A DNA stretch of 64,000 nt from an uncultured Collinsella sp. (GTDB lineage: Bacteria; Actinomycetota; Coriobacteriia; Coriobacteriales; Coriobacteriaceae): positions 38,138-102,137 of the forward strand of contig CAJKFS010000002.1 of NCBI GenBank assembly GCA_905199225.1, written 5' to 3'. The translations under genes were made by a program, and so were the position numbers. Below the pieces are notes generated by a model. The model was not told the origin of the DNA. It saw nothing but the letters and a program-made list of their open reading frames with translations, and ran no database searches. Position 1 is the stretch's first letter. Every line of letters begins with the position of its first letter. Shown here piece after piece: positions 50,888 through 60,234 of the stretch.

Positions 50888-51652
50888 CTATCCCTCGATA
50901 CGGCTCAAGAACTCACGGGTGCGCTGCTCGCGTGGATGGTCGATGACCTGCTCGGCAGGACCCTCCTCGACAATACGACCGCCGTCCATAAAGACCACGC
51001 GGTCGGCAACATCGCGCGCAAACTGCATCGCATGGGTCACGATCACCATCGTCATATTCTGCGCCGCAAGGTCTTTAATGACACGCTGTACCTCGGCCGT
51101 CAGCTCGGGATCGAGTGCCGAGGTCGGCTCGTCAAAGAACAGGATCTCCGGATCGAGCGCCAAGGCGCGGGCGATACTCACACGCTGTTGCTGGCCGCCC
51201 GAAAGCTCACATGGCACCTTGTTCTCGTTGCCCGTAAGCCCCATCTGCGCGATCAACTCGCGCGCACGAGCTTCCGCCTGCTCGCGCGGGCGCTTAAGCA
51301 CGCGGATCGGCGCGTCGATGATGTTTTTCATCACGGTATAGTGCGGGAACAGGTTGTAATTTTGGAACACCAGGCCGAATCGCGAGCGTGCCCGCTTGGG
51401 CACATCGCCCTTCGCATAGACCGCGCCCGAGCCCGCATCCGTCGCAACGGCAAGGCCACCAAACGAGAGCGAGCCTCCGTCGAGTGTCTCGAGCAGCGTG
51501 GCACACCGCAGCAGCGTGGACTTGCCGCCACCCGAAGGCCCGATAATCGCCACGACCTCGCCACGCTTGACCTCGAGCGAGATATCCTTGAGCACCTCAT
51601 TGCCGCCAAACGCCTTGCGCGCGCTTTCGATTTTCATCACTGAGTTAGTCAT
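50888..51652 (-). CDS. Polar amino acid ABC transporter, ATP-binding subunit
   Basis: A 254-residue ATPase. Walker A GPSGGGKST (39-46), Q-loop FQNYNLFPHYTV, signature LSGGQQQR, Walker B ILFFDEPTSALD and the switch His in IVTHAMQF. Starts at 51652, overlapping the permease stop. GlnQ/ArtM/HisP-like; with its operon partners it takes up polar amino acids. Confidence 0.92.
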   Translation of the reverse strand: MTNSVMKIESARKAFGGNEVLKDISLEVKRGEVVAIIGPSGGGKSTLLRCATLLETLDGGSLSFGGLAVATDAGSGAVYAKGDVPKRARSRFGLVFQNYNLFPHYTVMKNIIDAPIRVLKRPREQAEARARELIAQMGLTGNENKVPCELSGGQQQRVSIARALALDPEILFFDEPTSALDPELTAEVQRVIKDLAAQNMTMVIVTHAMQFARDVADRVVFMDGGRIVEEGPAEQVIDHPREQRTREFLSRIEG

Positions 51653-52298
51653 GATAATAGTCCAGCTTCTTTTCGGCGGCGCCCAGCAGCATCTCGACCA
51701 CAAAGTTAAAGATCCAGTAGATCAGCGCCGCGATCGCAAACGGCACCATGCTCACCTGCGAGGCGACCAGCGCCTTGGCCGTCGAGAACATCTCACCCAC
51801 GCCAATGGCAAACGCCAGCGACGTGTCCTTGACCAGCGTGATGATCTCGTTGCCCATCGCCGGCAGAATACGCTTGGCGACCTGCGGCATCACGATATAC
51901 AGAAACGTCTGCATGCGCGAATAGCCCAGTACCTCGGCTGCCTCGTATTGACCGCGCGGAATGGACTGCAGGCCCGAGCGATAGATCTCGGCAAAGTAAC
52001 CGGCGTAGTTGATGATGAACGCTACGACGCACGCCGTCCACTTGGAATCGGGCGTGAGCGAAATGCCGAACACGTAGTACGGGGCAAAGTAGATGGCAAA
52101 CATCTGCAGCATGAGCGGCGTACCGCGCATGACCGAAATGTAGATGCGCGCAATCCAGCGGAGCGGCGCAATTTTGCTCATGCGCATAAACGCCACGGGG
52201 ATTCCCAGCGGAATCGACCCCAGCAGCGTCAGCACAAACAACTGCAAACTGACCAAGAATCCCTGGCCAAGCATATGCATCATGACCTGAATAGACAT
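51645..52298 (-). CDS. Polar amino acid ABC transporter, permease
   Basis: A 217-residue inner-membrane permease; ATG 52298 overlaps the substrate-binding protein stop (TAATG). About five membrane helices and the EAA-type coupling loop EAAEVLGYSRMQTFLYIVMPQVAKRILPAMGNE. The IYRSGLQSIPRGQYEAA sequence is typical of the HisM/GlnP family. A second permease is absent, so it probably works as a homodimer. Confidence 0.92.
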   Translation of the reverse strand: MSIQVMMHMLGQGFLVSLQLFVLTLLGSIPLGIPVAFMRMSKIAPLRWIARIYISVMRGTPLMLQMFAIYFAPYYVFGISLTPDSKWTACVVAFIINYAGYFAEIYRSGLQSIPRGQYEAAEVLGYSRMQTFLYIVMPQVAKRILPAMGNEIITLVKDTSLAFAIGVGEMFSTAKALVASQVSMVPFAIAALIYWIFNFVVEMLLGAAEKKLDYYHD

Positions 52299-53158
52299 TA
52301 CTTGAGCACCCAATTATCGAAAGATAGACCATAGCTTGAATACTTGTCGCACAGGTCCTTAACCGTGCCGTCCTCGTAGAGCGCCTTGAGCGACTCGGTC
52401 ACGGCGTCGGCCGACTTGGTGTCGCCCTTCTTAAAGCCGACGGCGTAGTGCTCGCTGGACAGCGGCTCATCAAGCTGCGTATAAGCATCGGGCTTGGCGG
52501 CAAGCTGATACTGGGCAATCGAAAGGTCGCAAGCCACGGCATCGACCGCGCCGCTCTCGAGCTGCATAAAGGCCGTGTTGTACTCGCCGATCGTGTCGAG
52601 CGTGGCAAACGTCGCCGCCAGATCCTTCTGGTCACCCTCGAGCACATCCTGCGCAGCGGAATCGGTCTGGGTAATCACAGTCTTGCCGGCAAGATCGTCC
52701 CAGCTCTTGATACCCGCGTCCTTCTTGACCACGAGCACCTGCTCGTTGAGCATGTAAGGCTCGGAGAACGTGTAGTCGTCCTCGCGGCCCTCCATGGTAA
52801 AGCCGTTCCAGATGCAGTTGATGGCACCCGAGTTGAGCAGCGTGTCTTTGGCGTCCCAGTCGATGGCCTCATACTCAACGTCCCAACCTTGCTTGTCGGC
52901 AACGGCCTTGGCAAGGTCGAGGTCAAAGCCGGTGTACTCGCCATCGTCGCCTACAAAGCCATACGGAGGATAGGACTTGTCAAAGCCCACGACGAGCTTC
53001 TTGGACTCCGCAGCGCCCTTCACGTCCTTGGCTGCGGCAGAACCGGCAGCGGAGCCCTTGCCGGCACCACCGCCGCAGCCGACAAGACCAAGGCCAAGCA
53101 CCGTGGCAAACGAGCCGGCTAGACCAACAAACTGACGACGAGACATATCGGTATTCAT
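52298..53158 (-). CDS. Polar amino acid ABC transporter, substrate-binding lipoprotein
   Basis: A 286-residue lipoprotein. N-terminal MSRRQFVGLAGSFATVLGLGLVGCGGG has a twin-Arg-like start and a lipobox with Cys at LGLVGC. The mature part is a type II periplasmic-binding fold (SBP_bac_3): LVVGFDKSYPPYGF, GFDLDLAKAVADKQGWDVEYEAIDWDAKD, WNGFTMEGREDDYTFSEPY. Ligand probably a polar or cystine-like amino acid. First gene of the operon, preceded by an operator-like dyad. Confidence 0.92.
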   Translation of the reverse strand: MNTDMSRRQFVGLAGSFATVLGLGLVGCGGGAGKGSAAGSAAAKDVKGAAESKKLVVGFDKSYPPYGFVGDDGEYTGFDLDLAKAVADKQGWDVEYEAIDWDAKDTLLNSGAINCIWNGFTMEGREDDYTFSEPYMLNEQVLVVKKDAGIKSWDDLAGKTVITQTDSAAQDVLEGDQKDLAATFATLDTIGEYNTAFMQLESGAVDAVACDLSIAQYQLAAKPDAYTQLDEPLSSEHYAVGFKKGDTKSADAVTESLKALYEDGTVKDLCDKYSSYGLSFDNWVLK

Positions 53159-53175
53159 GGTATCCCCCTTGATGG

Positions 53176-53195
53176 CACTTTAGTTAGGTAAAGTG
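53176..53195. promoter_or_regulatory. CACTTTA-N6-TAAAGTG dyad upstream of amino-acid importer
   Basis: Perfect 7-bp arms CACTTTA / TAAAGTG with spacer GTTAGG, 18 bases before the start codon of the lipoprotein gene, a position for a repressor. The same 16-base core, CTTTA-N6-TAAAG, lies upstream of ilvE at 28290-28305. Confidence 0.55.
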
Positions 53196-53251
53196 AGTCA
53201 TGTAACGTTCAGAATCATACACTTTAGCGTGATAGAGCACAAGGCGAGTTT

Positions 53252-53386
53252 GCCCGCCGCGTGAGGGGTGCGGGGGTTAAGTTTCCTGCTCTACAGTCCT
53301 GCTCACGGCGGAGGCCACATTAAGTGGCCTCCTGTTCGTGCGGAACTCGCGATAAACTTAACCCCCGCACCCCTCACGCGGCGGGC
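53252..53386. repeat. 135-bp nested palindrome upstream of the RlmD-like gene
   Basis: Outer arms of 33 bp (53252-53284 and 53354-53386) are perfect inverted copies. An inner hairpin GAGGCCAC-ATTAA-GTGGCCTC lies at 53311-53331. Same architecture as 26907-27031 but with different arms. The right-hand spacers of both carry a CTTCTTGCATGTCCG/CCTCCTGTTCGTGCG-like segment. The 337-base gap here holds no gene. Confidence 0.85.
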
Positions 53387-53495
53387 AACCGTCGTTGGGC
53401 TTATCACTGACACGATTAAACCGCTTGCATATCGTCTGCTGGCTTGGCACGGTACAATACTTGCAGCTTTAATTCATGAATTAGTGGAGTTATTG

Positions 53496-54944
53496 ATGGC
53501 AGAATCTCGTGCGGAGCGTAGGGCTCGTCGTGCTTTGGTGGAGGCGGCTGAGGGGTCGAAGGAGGAGAAATCTTCTACGAAATCCAAGTCTTCTAAAGCT
53601 GCAAAAAGCAAATCGACCAAGAACAGGGCTAAGACCAAGCGTTCTGACTCTCGTCGGAGCGAGGTCAAGGCATCTCAGACTCGCTCCAAGTGCTCGCATA
53701 AAGATCAGGTTTCGTCTGCGCGTAAGGCTGTGGATCCCAAGTCTCCCTGTTCCATCATGAAAGCCTGCGGTGGGTGCACGACGCTCAATCGTCCTTATAA
53801 AAAGCAGTTGGCAGCCAAGCAGGCTGCCATGGAGGAGCTTTTTGCTGCTCTTTGCGAGCGCGAGGGTATTTGCGTCGACCCCATTCGCGGTATGGGAGTC
53901 ACCCTGGGCGACCCGGGCAAATATCCTGCGCCACGCGGTTTTCGCCATAAGGCCGCCACTCCCTTTGCCCCTGGCAAAGAGGGCGCTGTCCGCTGCGGCT
54001 TTTTTGAACGTGGCACGCACAGAATCGTTACTGTTCCCGAATGCCCCGTCGAGGCACCGGGCGCCCGACAAATTCTTAACGGCATCGCGCGTGAAGCTGA
54101 GCGCCTGCACATTCCCGCCTTTAACGAGGACAAGCATCTGGGCTTGCTCCGCTATGCCGTCGTCCGCTGCGGTTGGCGCACCGACCAGGTCATGGTTACG
54201 CTCGTGACCGCCCAGCGTGACTTACCGCATGCGCAGGAGTTCTTTGAAGCCGTCGCGGCGCTCGATCCGCATATCGTCACCGTTGCCCAAAACATCAACG
54301 GACGCCCCGGTAACGCCATCTTGGGTGAGGAGACTCGTATCGTCTATGGCGCCGAGTGCATGCGCGACCAGCTACTCGGCTGTGAGTTCGATATCTCCCC
54401 CACCGCGTTCTACCAGACCAACCCGCAGCAGACCGAGCTGCTCTATCAGCTCGCGATTGACGGCATGGACCTGCAGCAGGGTGACATTCTTATGGATGCC
54501 TACTGTGGCAGCGGTACCATCGGCCTTTGCGCAGCTAAAGATGCCCAGAACAAGGGTATCGGCATTATGCTGCTCGGCGTGGAACGCAACCCGGCGGGCA
54601 TTGCCGACGCACGTCGCAATGCCGAGCTCAACGGCCTCACCCGCAGCGCTTGGTTTATGGCCGACGACGCCACCGACTACATCTTGGATGCCGCCGACAA
54701 CAACGAACGCGTCGATGTCCTTTCCATCGACCCGCCGCGTGCCGGCTCCACCCCCGAGTTCCTCGAAGCTGCCTGCGCACTTAAGCCGCGCCGCATCACC
54801 TATATCAGCTGCAACCCCGTGACCCAAGAGCGCGACCTGCACCAGCTCCTCGACGGAGGCTATCGCCTGCTCAAGATCACGCCAGTCGACATGTTCCCTC
54901 ACACCGACCACACCGAAACCGTAGCGGTCCTCGAACGCCGCTAA
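53496..54944 (+). CDS. 23S rRNA (uracil-5-)-methyltransferase, RlmD/RumA-like
   Basis: A 482-residue enzyme; ATG 53496 follows TGGAG, and the earlier open frame runs through the palindrome. Residues 1-85 are a Lys/Arg/Ser-rich tail with T-rich codons unlike the core. Core: CSIMKACGGC as part of a Cys cluster that may hold an iron-sulfur centre, FRHKAATPF, DAYCGSGTIGLCA (SAM binding), SIDPPRAG and the catalytic Cys439 in ISCNPVTQERDL. It methylates a uridine in 23S rRNA (or a tRNA relative) with SAM. Confidence 0.88.
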   Translation: MAESRAERRARRALVEAAEGSKEEKSSTKSKSSKAAKSKSTKNRAKTKRSDSRRSEVKASQTRSKCSHKDQVSSARKAVDPKSPCSIMKACGGCTTLNRPYKKQLAAKQAAMEELFAALCEREGICVDPIRGMGVTLGDPGKYPAPRGFRHKAATPFAPGKEGAVRCGFFERGTHRIVTVPECPVEAPGARQILNGIAREAERLHIPAFNEDKHLGLLRYAVVRCGWRTDQVMVTLVTAQRDLPHAQEFFEAVAALDPHIVTVAQNINGRPGNAILGEETRIVYGAECMRDQLLGCEFDISPTAFYQTNPQQTELLYQLAIDGMDLQQGDILMDAYCGSGTIGLCAAKDAQNKGIGIMLLGVERNPAGIADARRNAELNGLTRSAWFMADDATDYILDAADNNERVDVLSIDPPRAGSTPEFLEAACALKPRRITYISCNPVTQERDLHQLLDGGYRLLKITPVDMFPHTDHTETVAVLERR

Positions 54945-54970
54945 CCAACCTCAGTAGATTTTTGGGACAA

Positions 54971-55006
54971 GAAAGGGGGCGACCCGCCTGGGCCGCCCCC
55001 TTCGCT
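54971..55006. terminator. Bidirectional terminator
   Basis: GAAAGGGGGCG / CGCCCCCTTC stem with a 12-base loop between the convergent RlmD-like and PHP genes. Confidence 0.7.
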
Positions 55007-55022
55007 TGGTTTATAAACTCCG

Positions 55023-55844
55023 CTACATCCCCTTGCGCAGATCGCACACGCCGGCTGCCGCCATCTCGCACAGCAGCGTCTCGCGGTCGCGCGTCACGAT
55101 CAAATCCAGTGGGAAGTGAATCTCGTCGAGCATCTTGCGCGCGTGATCGAGCTTGCCAATGGCCATGCCAATGTGGGCATCGGTCGACACGCCAATGCCC
55201 ACGCCCAGCTCGGCACAGCGCTCGGCGATCTTGCGGCATACGGCCCAATGCTCAGTGTCGTTGCCATGCTCAAGACTATGGTTATTGATCTCGATAATCT
55301 TGTGCTTGGCCTTGGCCGCCAGCAGCACCTCATCGATATCGAACGGCACGCCCGAGCGCCCCGTATGCCCCAGCATGAACACCTTGGGGTGATCCAGGGC
55401 ATTGATGTACATCTCGGTTGTCTGGGCGAGCGTCGCGCCTTCGGCAAACTGCGGGTTATGCACGCTTGCCACCAAATAATCCAAATTACGCGTCACCAAA
55501 TCGAACAGCGAATGCTGGTGACTGTACGAATCGCCGGCAATATCGAGCGAAACGGGAATGTCCTCGCCAAACAGGCCTCCATCCAGCGAAACGATATCGG
55601 CCTCGGCGCCGCGAAGCACCAGCACGCCGCTCCAAATGCGCGGCCAGATATCCTGGTTAATAAAGAATTGGAAACTGCGCAGGTCATTGGGGCAAGGCGT
55701 AACCATCGAGCTTAAATGATCGGCGGAACCGAGCACCTGAAGGCCGCGCTCTGCCGCCCAATAGATGTTCTCCTCGATGGTTGAGTACGCATGCGCAGAG
55801 AACATCGTATGAGTATGAATATCACAAGAAAGAAGGTAGGGCAT
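55023..55844 (-). CDS. PHP-domain phosphoesterase (YcdX-like)
   Basis: A 273-residue metal-dependent phosphoesterase. ATG 55844 (MPYLLSCDIHTHTMFSAHA) with AAGGAGACC upstream. Metal ligands: His10 and His12 in DIHTHT, GSADHLSSM, RGAEADIV, LVASVHNPQF, GHTGRSG, INNHSLEH and STDAHIGMAIGKLD. Matches the three-zinc YcdX group. Substrate unknown. Confidence 0.9.
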   Translation of the reverse strand: MPYLLSCDIHTHTMFSAHAYSTIEENIYWAAERGLQVLGSADHLSSMVTPCPNDLRSFQFFINQDIWPRIWSGVLVLRGAEADIVSLDGGLFGEDIPVSLDIAGDSYSHQHSLFDLVTRNLDYLVASVHNPQFAEGATLAQTTEMYINALDHPKVFMLGHTGRSGVPFDIDEVLLAAKAKHKIIEINNHSLEHGNDTEHWAVCRKIAERCAELGVGIGVSTDAHIGMAIGKLDHARKMLDEIHFPLDLIVTRDRETLLCEMAAAGVCDLRKGM

Positions 55845-56003
55845 CGGGTCTCCTTGTCCAGTATGGCCGTCGCGTATATTCATTGTACGCATAGCTTTCG
55901 GCAGTCGTAAAACTGCTTCATCCCAATCACACAACGGCATAGACAACGGGGTCTGGCTTAACACCAAACCCCGTTTCACGTAAAACATTGTAAGCAGAGC
56001 GCT

Positions 56004-57194
56004 TTACTTTCGACGATATTCGTCGGCCAGCTGCTTCCAGGCAGGCAGCGAGTTGACGATTGTCTCATAGCTCACGCAGTAGCCCAGGCGGAACCAGCCC
56101 GGCATGCCAAAGCTATCCGAAGGCACCGCGAGCAGCTCATACTTCTTTGCGCGCTCGCAGAAGGCGTTTGCATCGGGCTCCAGCGCTTTCACCCACAGGT
56201 AGAACGCGCCATCCGGCTCAACATAGGTGTAGCCGTACTCCGCTAGTGCGTCGGTAAGCGCGGTGCGGTTGCGCGCATAGGCCTCGACATCGCTCGGTTC
56301 ATCAATGCAGTCGATGATTACACGCTGGAAGAGCGCCGGTGCACACACGAAGCCCAGCGTACGGGCGGCACCGGCAACGGCGGGCATTAGACGAGCTGCC
56401 TGAGGATTCGTATTGGGAACCAGGATCCACCCGACGCGCTCGCCCGGTAGCGAAAGCGACTTGGAATACGAGTAGCACACGATGGTGTGCTCGTAGATCG
56501 AAGGCACCCAAGGCACCTCGGCGCCATAGACAATCTCGCGATACGGCTCATCAGAGATGAGCATAATCGGATTCTCGGGATCGCGCTGAGCGTTGGCCTC
56601 GCGCAGAACATTGGCCAGTCGCGTCAGCGTGTCGCGTGTATATACGGCACCGGTCGGATTGTTGGGCGAGTCGATGATGACGGCAGCCGTCTTATCGGTA
56701 ATCGCCTTGAGCACGTTGTCCACACTCAGCTGGAACGTATCTTCATTGGCGAGCGCCTCAACACACGTACAGCCGGCTTTCTCAATCCACACGCGATACT
56801 CCGGGAAGTACGGTGCAATGACGATAACCTCATCGCCCGGGTTCGTAACGGCGTTGAGCGTGCAGGTGAGCGAAGCCGCGGCGCCCACGGTCATAAAGAC
56901 ATCCTTGCCCTCATAACTCGTACCAAAGCGGCGGTTGAGCGACTCAGCCACGGCGGTACGGCACTGCGGCAGGCCCGGTGCGGGCGTGTATCCGTGCAGA
57001 TGGTCACTCGGCAGCTCCAAGGCCTTCTTAATGGACTCCGCCACGGCAGCGGGCGCCGGAACGCTCGGGTTACCCAGCGAAAAATCGAATACATTTTCCG
57101 CACCAATCTGCGCCTTGCGCTCAAGGCCATAGCTAAAAATCTCGCGGATGATGGAGCTTTCCGCACCGCGAGCATACATAGTTTCGTTGATCAT
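56004..57194 (-). CDS. Class I/II pyridoxal-phosphate aminotransferase
   Basis: A 396-residue fold-type I enzyme; ATG 57194 (MINETMYARGAESS) has AAGGGGA upstream. Motifs: FDFSLGNPSVPAP, TPAPGLPQCRTAVAES, SPNNPTG (176-182), Asp215 in LISDEPYRE and PLP lysine Lys245 in SYSKSLSLPGERVG. Aspartate/aromatic aminotransferase-like. The exact amino acid cannot be set. A perfect 24-bp palindrome lies upstream of the start. Confidence 0.9.
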   Translation of the reverse strand: MINETMYARGAESSIIREIFSYGLERKAQIGAENVFDFSLGNPSVPAPAAVAESIKKALELPSDHLHGYTPAPGLPQCRTAVAESLNRRFGTSYEGKDVFMTVGAAASLTCTLNAVTNPGDEVIVIAPYFPEYRVWIEKAGCTCVEALANEDTFQLSVDNVLKAITDKTAAVIIDSPNNPTGAVYTRDTLTRLANVLREANAQRDPENPIMLISDEPYREIVYGAEVPWVPSIYEHTIVCYSYSKSLSLPGERVGWILVPNTNPQAARLMPAVAGAARTLGFVCAPALFQRVIIDCIDEPSDVEAYARNRTALTDALAEYGYTYVEPDGAFYLWVKALEPDANAFCERAKKYELLAVPSDSFGMPGWFRLGYCVSYETIVNSLPAWKQLADEYRRK

Positions 57195-57254
57195 CTGTTC
57201 CCCTTTCACATAGGCGCTATTGTACGCTTTAGCCGAGCAAAGCGCCGCAGCAAT

Positions 57255-57314
57255 GTTGATTGGGGACAGACTTAAATGCGTGAAAACGCTCATTTAAGTC
57301 TGTCCCCAATCAAC
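57255..57314. repeat. Perfect 24-bp palindrome with GGGGACAGA core
   Basis: GTTGATTGGGGACAGACTT, then AAATG, with its exact inverted copy 57291-57314, around a 12-base spacer (CGTGAAAACGCT). Another dispersed GGGGACAG-type palindrome, between ftsH's terminator and the aminotransferase start. Confidence 0.9.
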
Positions 57315-57336
57315 AGGCGGCCCCATATCGCTCAAA

Positions 57337-57372
57337 AGAAAAAGCCTCCGCAGGTTTCCCCGCGGAGGCTTT
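57337..57372 (-). terminator. Terminator of the ftsH operon
   Basis: On the minus strand AAAGCCTCCGC / GCGGAGGCTTT stem followed by TTCTTTT, just past the end of ftsH. Confidence 0.85.
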
Positions 57373-57383
57373 CGCCACAAAGA

Positions 57384-59537
57384 CTATTTGTCGGCATCGG
57401 CATCGGCATCGGCATCGACAACGGTATGGTCATCGCCAGCATCATCGGACGCGGCCTCGGCATCCTCCTGCATGGCCGCCTGCGCAAAAGCCGCGGCATC
57501 GGCCGCCAGCTCCTCCTCACTCATGCGAGGCGCACGCTTCTTGACCGGCATACCGGCTGCCTTGGCGTTGCGCTCCTCCTTGGCCGCCAGGATATCGCCC
57601 TCGCGCTCAAGGTAGGCGTCCCACTCGTTATCGAGCAGGGCATTCACGGCATCGCCCTCGACAGTCTCGCGCTCGAGCAGCACCTTGGCCATCAGGTCGA
57701 GCTGATCGCGACGGGCATCCAGGATCTCGACAGCACGACGATGGGCCTCGCGCATAATGCGCTGGACCTCGATGTCGATACGGCGCGCCGTCTCCTCGGA
57801 GTAATCCTGATGATCGGCATAGTCGCGACCCAAGAACACCTGATGCTGCGCCTCACCGAAAACCTGCGTACCCAGCTCCTCGCTCATGCCCAGGCGCGTG
57901 ACCATCTCGCGCGCCATCTTGGTTGCGCGCTCCAGATCGTTGCTCGCGCCCGACGTAATGTCATCGCACATGAGCTCCTCGGCAACGCGGCCGCCCAAGA
58001 ACACGGCAAGCTCGTCGAGCATCTCGTTCTTGGTCTTGAGGAAGTGATCCTCCTGCGGAAGCTGCAGCGTGTAACCCAGCGCCTGGCCGCGGCTGACGAT
58101 CGAGATCTTGTGAACCGGATCGGAGTGCTCCAGGATGTGGCCCACCAGAGCGTGGCCGCTCTCGTGGTAGGCAATCGTGGTGCGCTCGGCCTCGGTCATC
58201 ACGCGACCCTTGCGCTGCGGTCCGGCAATCACGCGCTCCATCGATTCCTCGACCTCGTCCATCGAGATCACGGAACGATGGCGGCGGGCAGCCAACAGCG
58301 CAGACTCGTTGAGCAGATTTGCCAGATCGGCGCCGGTAAAGCCAACGGTCATCTGGGCGAGTTTCTCAAACTTCACGTCCTCGTCCATCGGCTTGTTCTC
58401 GGCATGCACGCGCAAGATCTGCTCGCGGCCCTTCACATCCGGACGGTCGACCGTAACCTGACGGTCAAAACGACCGGGACGCAGCAGCGCCGGATCCAGA
58501 ATGTCGGGACGGTTGGTGGCGGCGATCAGGATGACCGACTCGCTCTCCTCAAAACCGTCCATCTCGACAAGCAGCTGGTTGAGCGTCTGCTCGCGCTCGT
58601 CGTGACCGCCGCCCAAACCAGCTCCACGCTGACGTCCCACGGCATCGATCTCATCGATGAAGATGATCGACGGGGCCTGGGACTTGGCCTCCTTAAAGAG
58701 GTCACGCACACGGCTGGCGCCGACACCCACGAACATCTCGACAAAGTCGGAGCCCGAGATGCTAAAGAACGGCACGCCCGCCTCGCCGGCAACGGCCTTG
58801 GCCAGCAGCGTTTTACCAGTGCCCGGAGGGCCCACCAGCAACACGCCACGCGGGATCTTGGCACCCAGCTTGCGATAGCGATCCGGATCGCTCAAAAAGT
58901 CACGGATCTCCTCGAGCTCCTCGACTGCCTCGTCCACGCCGGCAACGTCTTCGAACTTGACCTTGGGGCGCGTGGCCTCGTTGGTCTTAGCGTTGGTCTT
59001 AGCGTTGGTCTTGCCAAACTGCATGTTCCTGTTATTGGCGCCCATCATCTGGCGCATAAAGTAGAACATAATGGCGATCAGGGCGATCGTCGGAAGCACG
59101 CTCATCGCCAAGTCGCCCCAAAAATCGGGGTCATTGGTGTTGACGATGTACTTGGTGTCGGGGTGCTCCGCCATGAGCTCGGCAAGCGAATCGGAGCCGA
59201 CATAGGTCGAAGAGAAGCTCTTGAGCTCGCTCGTATCGCCCTTGTCCTTCTTCGTCTTCCAGTAATGACCCGTCACACTTCCGTCTTGAACCGTATAGGT
59301 CAGATCTTCGACGCGATCCTGCTTGATGGCGCTGACCATCTCGCTCGTCGCGAGCTTAACGGTATTGCTGGAGCTGGCAAAGCCGGAGCCCATGTTAAAG
59401 AAGGCGTAGCCCAGAAGCGCGCAAGCCAAAATAAAATACAGCCAGCCCGTACGCGTGGGCTTCTTGCCTCCGGGCATCCCCGGGATCTTTGGGTCCCGGG
59501 GAGTCTGGGAATTGTTGTCGTTACGGTCGTCGGGCAT
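57384..59537 (-). CDS. ftsH: ATP-dependent zinc metalloprotease FtsH
   Basis: A 717-residue membrane protease degrading misassembled membrane proteins and unstable cytoplasmic ones. Two membrane helices (about 31-50 and 145-162), AAA domain with Walker A GPPGTGKT (236-243), Walker [19 protein letters not shown] region [19 protein letters not shown], and the zinc site HESGH (458-462). An in-frame repeat [11 protein letters not shown] lies just after the second helix, and the extreme C-terminus is [10 protein letters not shown]. Two bases separate it from hpt upstream. Confidence 0.97.
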   Translation of the reverse strand: MPDDRNDNNSQTPRDPKIPGMPGGKKPTRTGWLYFILACALLGYAFFNMGSGFASSSNTVKLATSEMVSAIKQDRVEDLTYTVQDGSVTGHYWKTKKDKGDTSELKSFSSTYVGSDSLAELMAEHPDTKYIVNTNDPDFWGDLAMSVLPTIALIAIMFYFMRQMMGANNRNMQFGKTNAKTNAKTNEATRPKVKFEDVAGVDEAVEELEEIRDFLSDPDRYRKLGAKIPRGVLLVGPPGTGKTLLAKAVAGEAGVPFFSISGSDFVEMFVGVGASRVRDLFKEAKSQAPSIIFIDEIDAVGRQRGAGLGGGHDEREQTLNQLLVEMDGFEESESVILIAATNRPDILDPALLRPGRFDRQVTVDRPDVKGREQILRVHAENKPMDEDVKFEKLAQMTVGFTGADLANLLNESALLAARRHRSVISMDEVEESMERVIAGPQRKGRVMTEAERTTIAYHESGHALVGHILEHSDPVHKISIVSRGQALGYTLQLPQEDHFLKTKNEMLDELAVFLGGRVAEELMCDDITSGASNDLERATKMAREMVTRLGMSEELGTQVFGEAQHQVFLGRDYADHQDYSEETARRIDIEVQRIMREAHRRAVEILDARRDQLDLMAKVLLERETVEGDAVNALLDNEWDAYLEREGDILAAKEERNAKAAGMPVKKRAPRMSEEELAADAAAFAQAAMQEDAEAASDDAGDDHTVVDADADADADK
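57392..57421 (-). repeat. GGCATC hexanucleotide repeat at the ftsH 3' end
   Basis: About four to five consecutive GGCATC units encode alternating Asp-Ala at the FtsH C-terminus. In-frame slippage would change the tail length only. Confidence 0.85.
58979..59015 (-). repeat. 12-bp tandem repeat inside ftsH
   Basis: GTTGGTCTTAGC occurs twice followed by GTTGGTCTTGCC, encoding repeated KTNA in the linker between the second membrane helix and the AAA domain. Confidence 0.85.
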
Positions 59538-59538
59538 C

Positions 59539-60087
59539 TTACGAATAAACCTCCGGTTTCAAAATGCCCAGATACGGAAGGTTGCGATAGCGCTCGGCAT
59601 AGTCGAGGCCGTAGCCCACCACAAAGGCATCGGGGCAATGGGTTCCAACATACTTGGGCGTGATGGCCGAGACGCGGTCCTCAACGTCCTTCCACAGGAA
59701 GGCGGCGACCTCCAGAGAAGCGGGCTTGCGGCTCTCGAGGTTCTTCATCAGATACTTGAGCGTCAGGCCCGAGTCCAGAATGTCCTCGACGATCAGCACG
59801 TCGCGACCGCGGATGTCGATATCCAGGTCCTTAATGATACGCACGATACCCGAGGACTTCACACCGTCGCCGTAGCTCGAAACAGCCATGAAATCGATGT
59901 TGGTCGGCAGCTCGATCTTACGCATCAGGTCGCCCATAAAGACCACGGCGCCGCGCAGGACCGCAATCAGCACCAGATCCTTACCCGCGTAGTCGCGCGT
60001 AATCTCCTCGCCCAGGCGAGAGACGATACCGTCGATATCCTCCTGCGTGAACAGAACCTTCTCGATATCCGGATGTTGAGAAGCCAT
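59539..60087 (-). CDS. hpt: Hypoxanthine phosphoribosyltransferase
   Basis: A 182-residue purine-salvage enzyme: PRPP-binding motif [13 protein letters not shown] (97-109), [24 protein letters not shown] and [19 protein letters not shown] at the end. Between tilS and ftsH, the classical tilS-hpt-ftsH order. Confidence 0.95.
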   Translation of the reverse strand: MASQHPDIEKVLFTQEDIDGIVSRLGEEITRDYAGKDLVLIAVLRGAVVFMGDLMRKIELPTNIDFMAVSSYGDGVKSSGIVRIIKDLDIDIRGRDVLIVEDILDSGLTLKYLMKNLESRKPASLEVAAFLWKDVEDRVSAITPKYVGTHCPDAFVVGYGLDYAERYRNLPYLGILKPEVYS

Positions 60088-60234
60088 GACAACCCTTTCT
60101 TGTGCTTATCGCCCACACACCGCCGTATGGACGCGAACTACACATTCTAGCAGCGCACGGGGTAAATTTACCAGCCCGTGCGCCATCAGCGCGGGAATAC
60201 CGTCAACGTCGCACAGAATAGCAGGCGTGGGACG

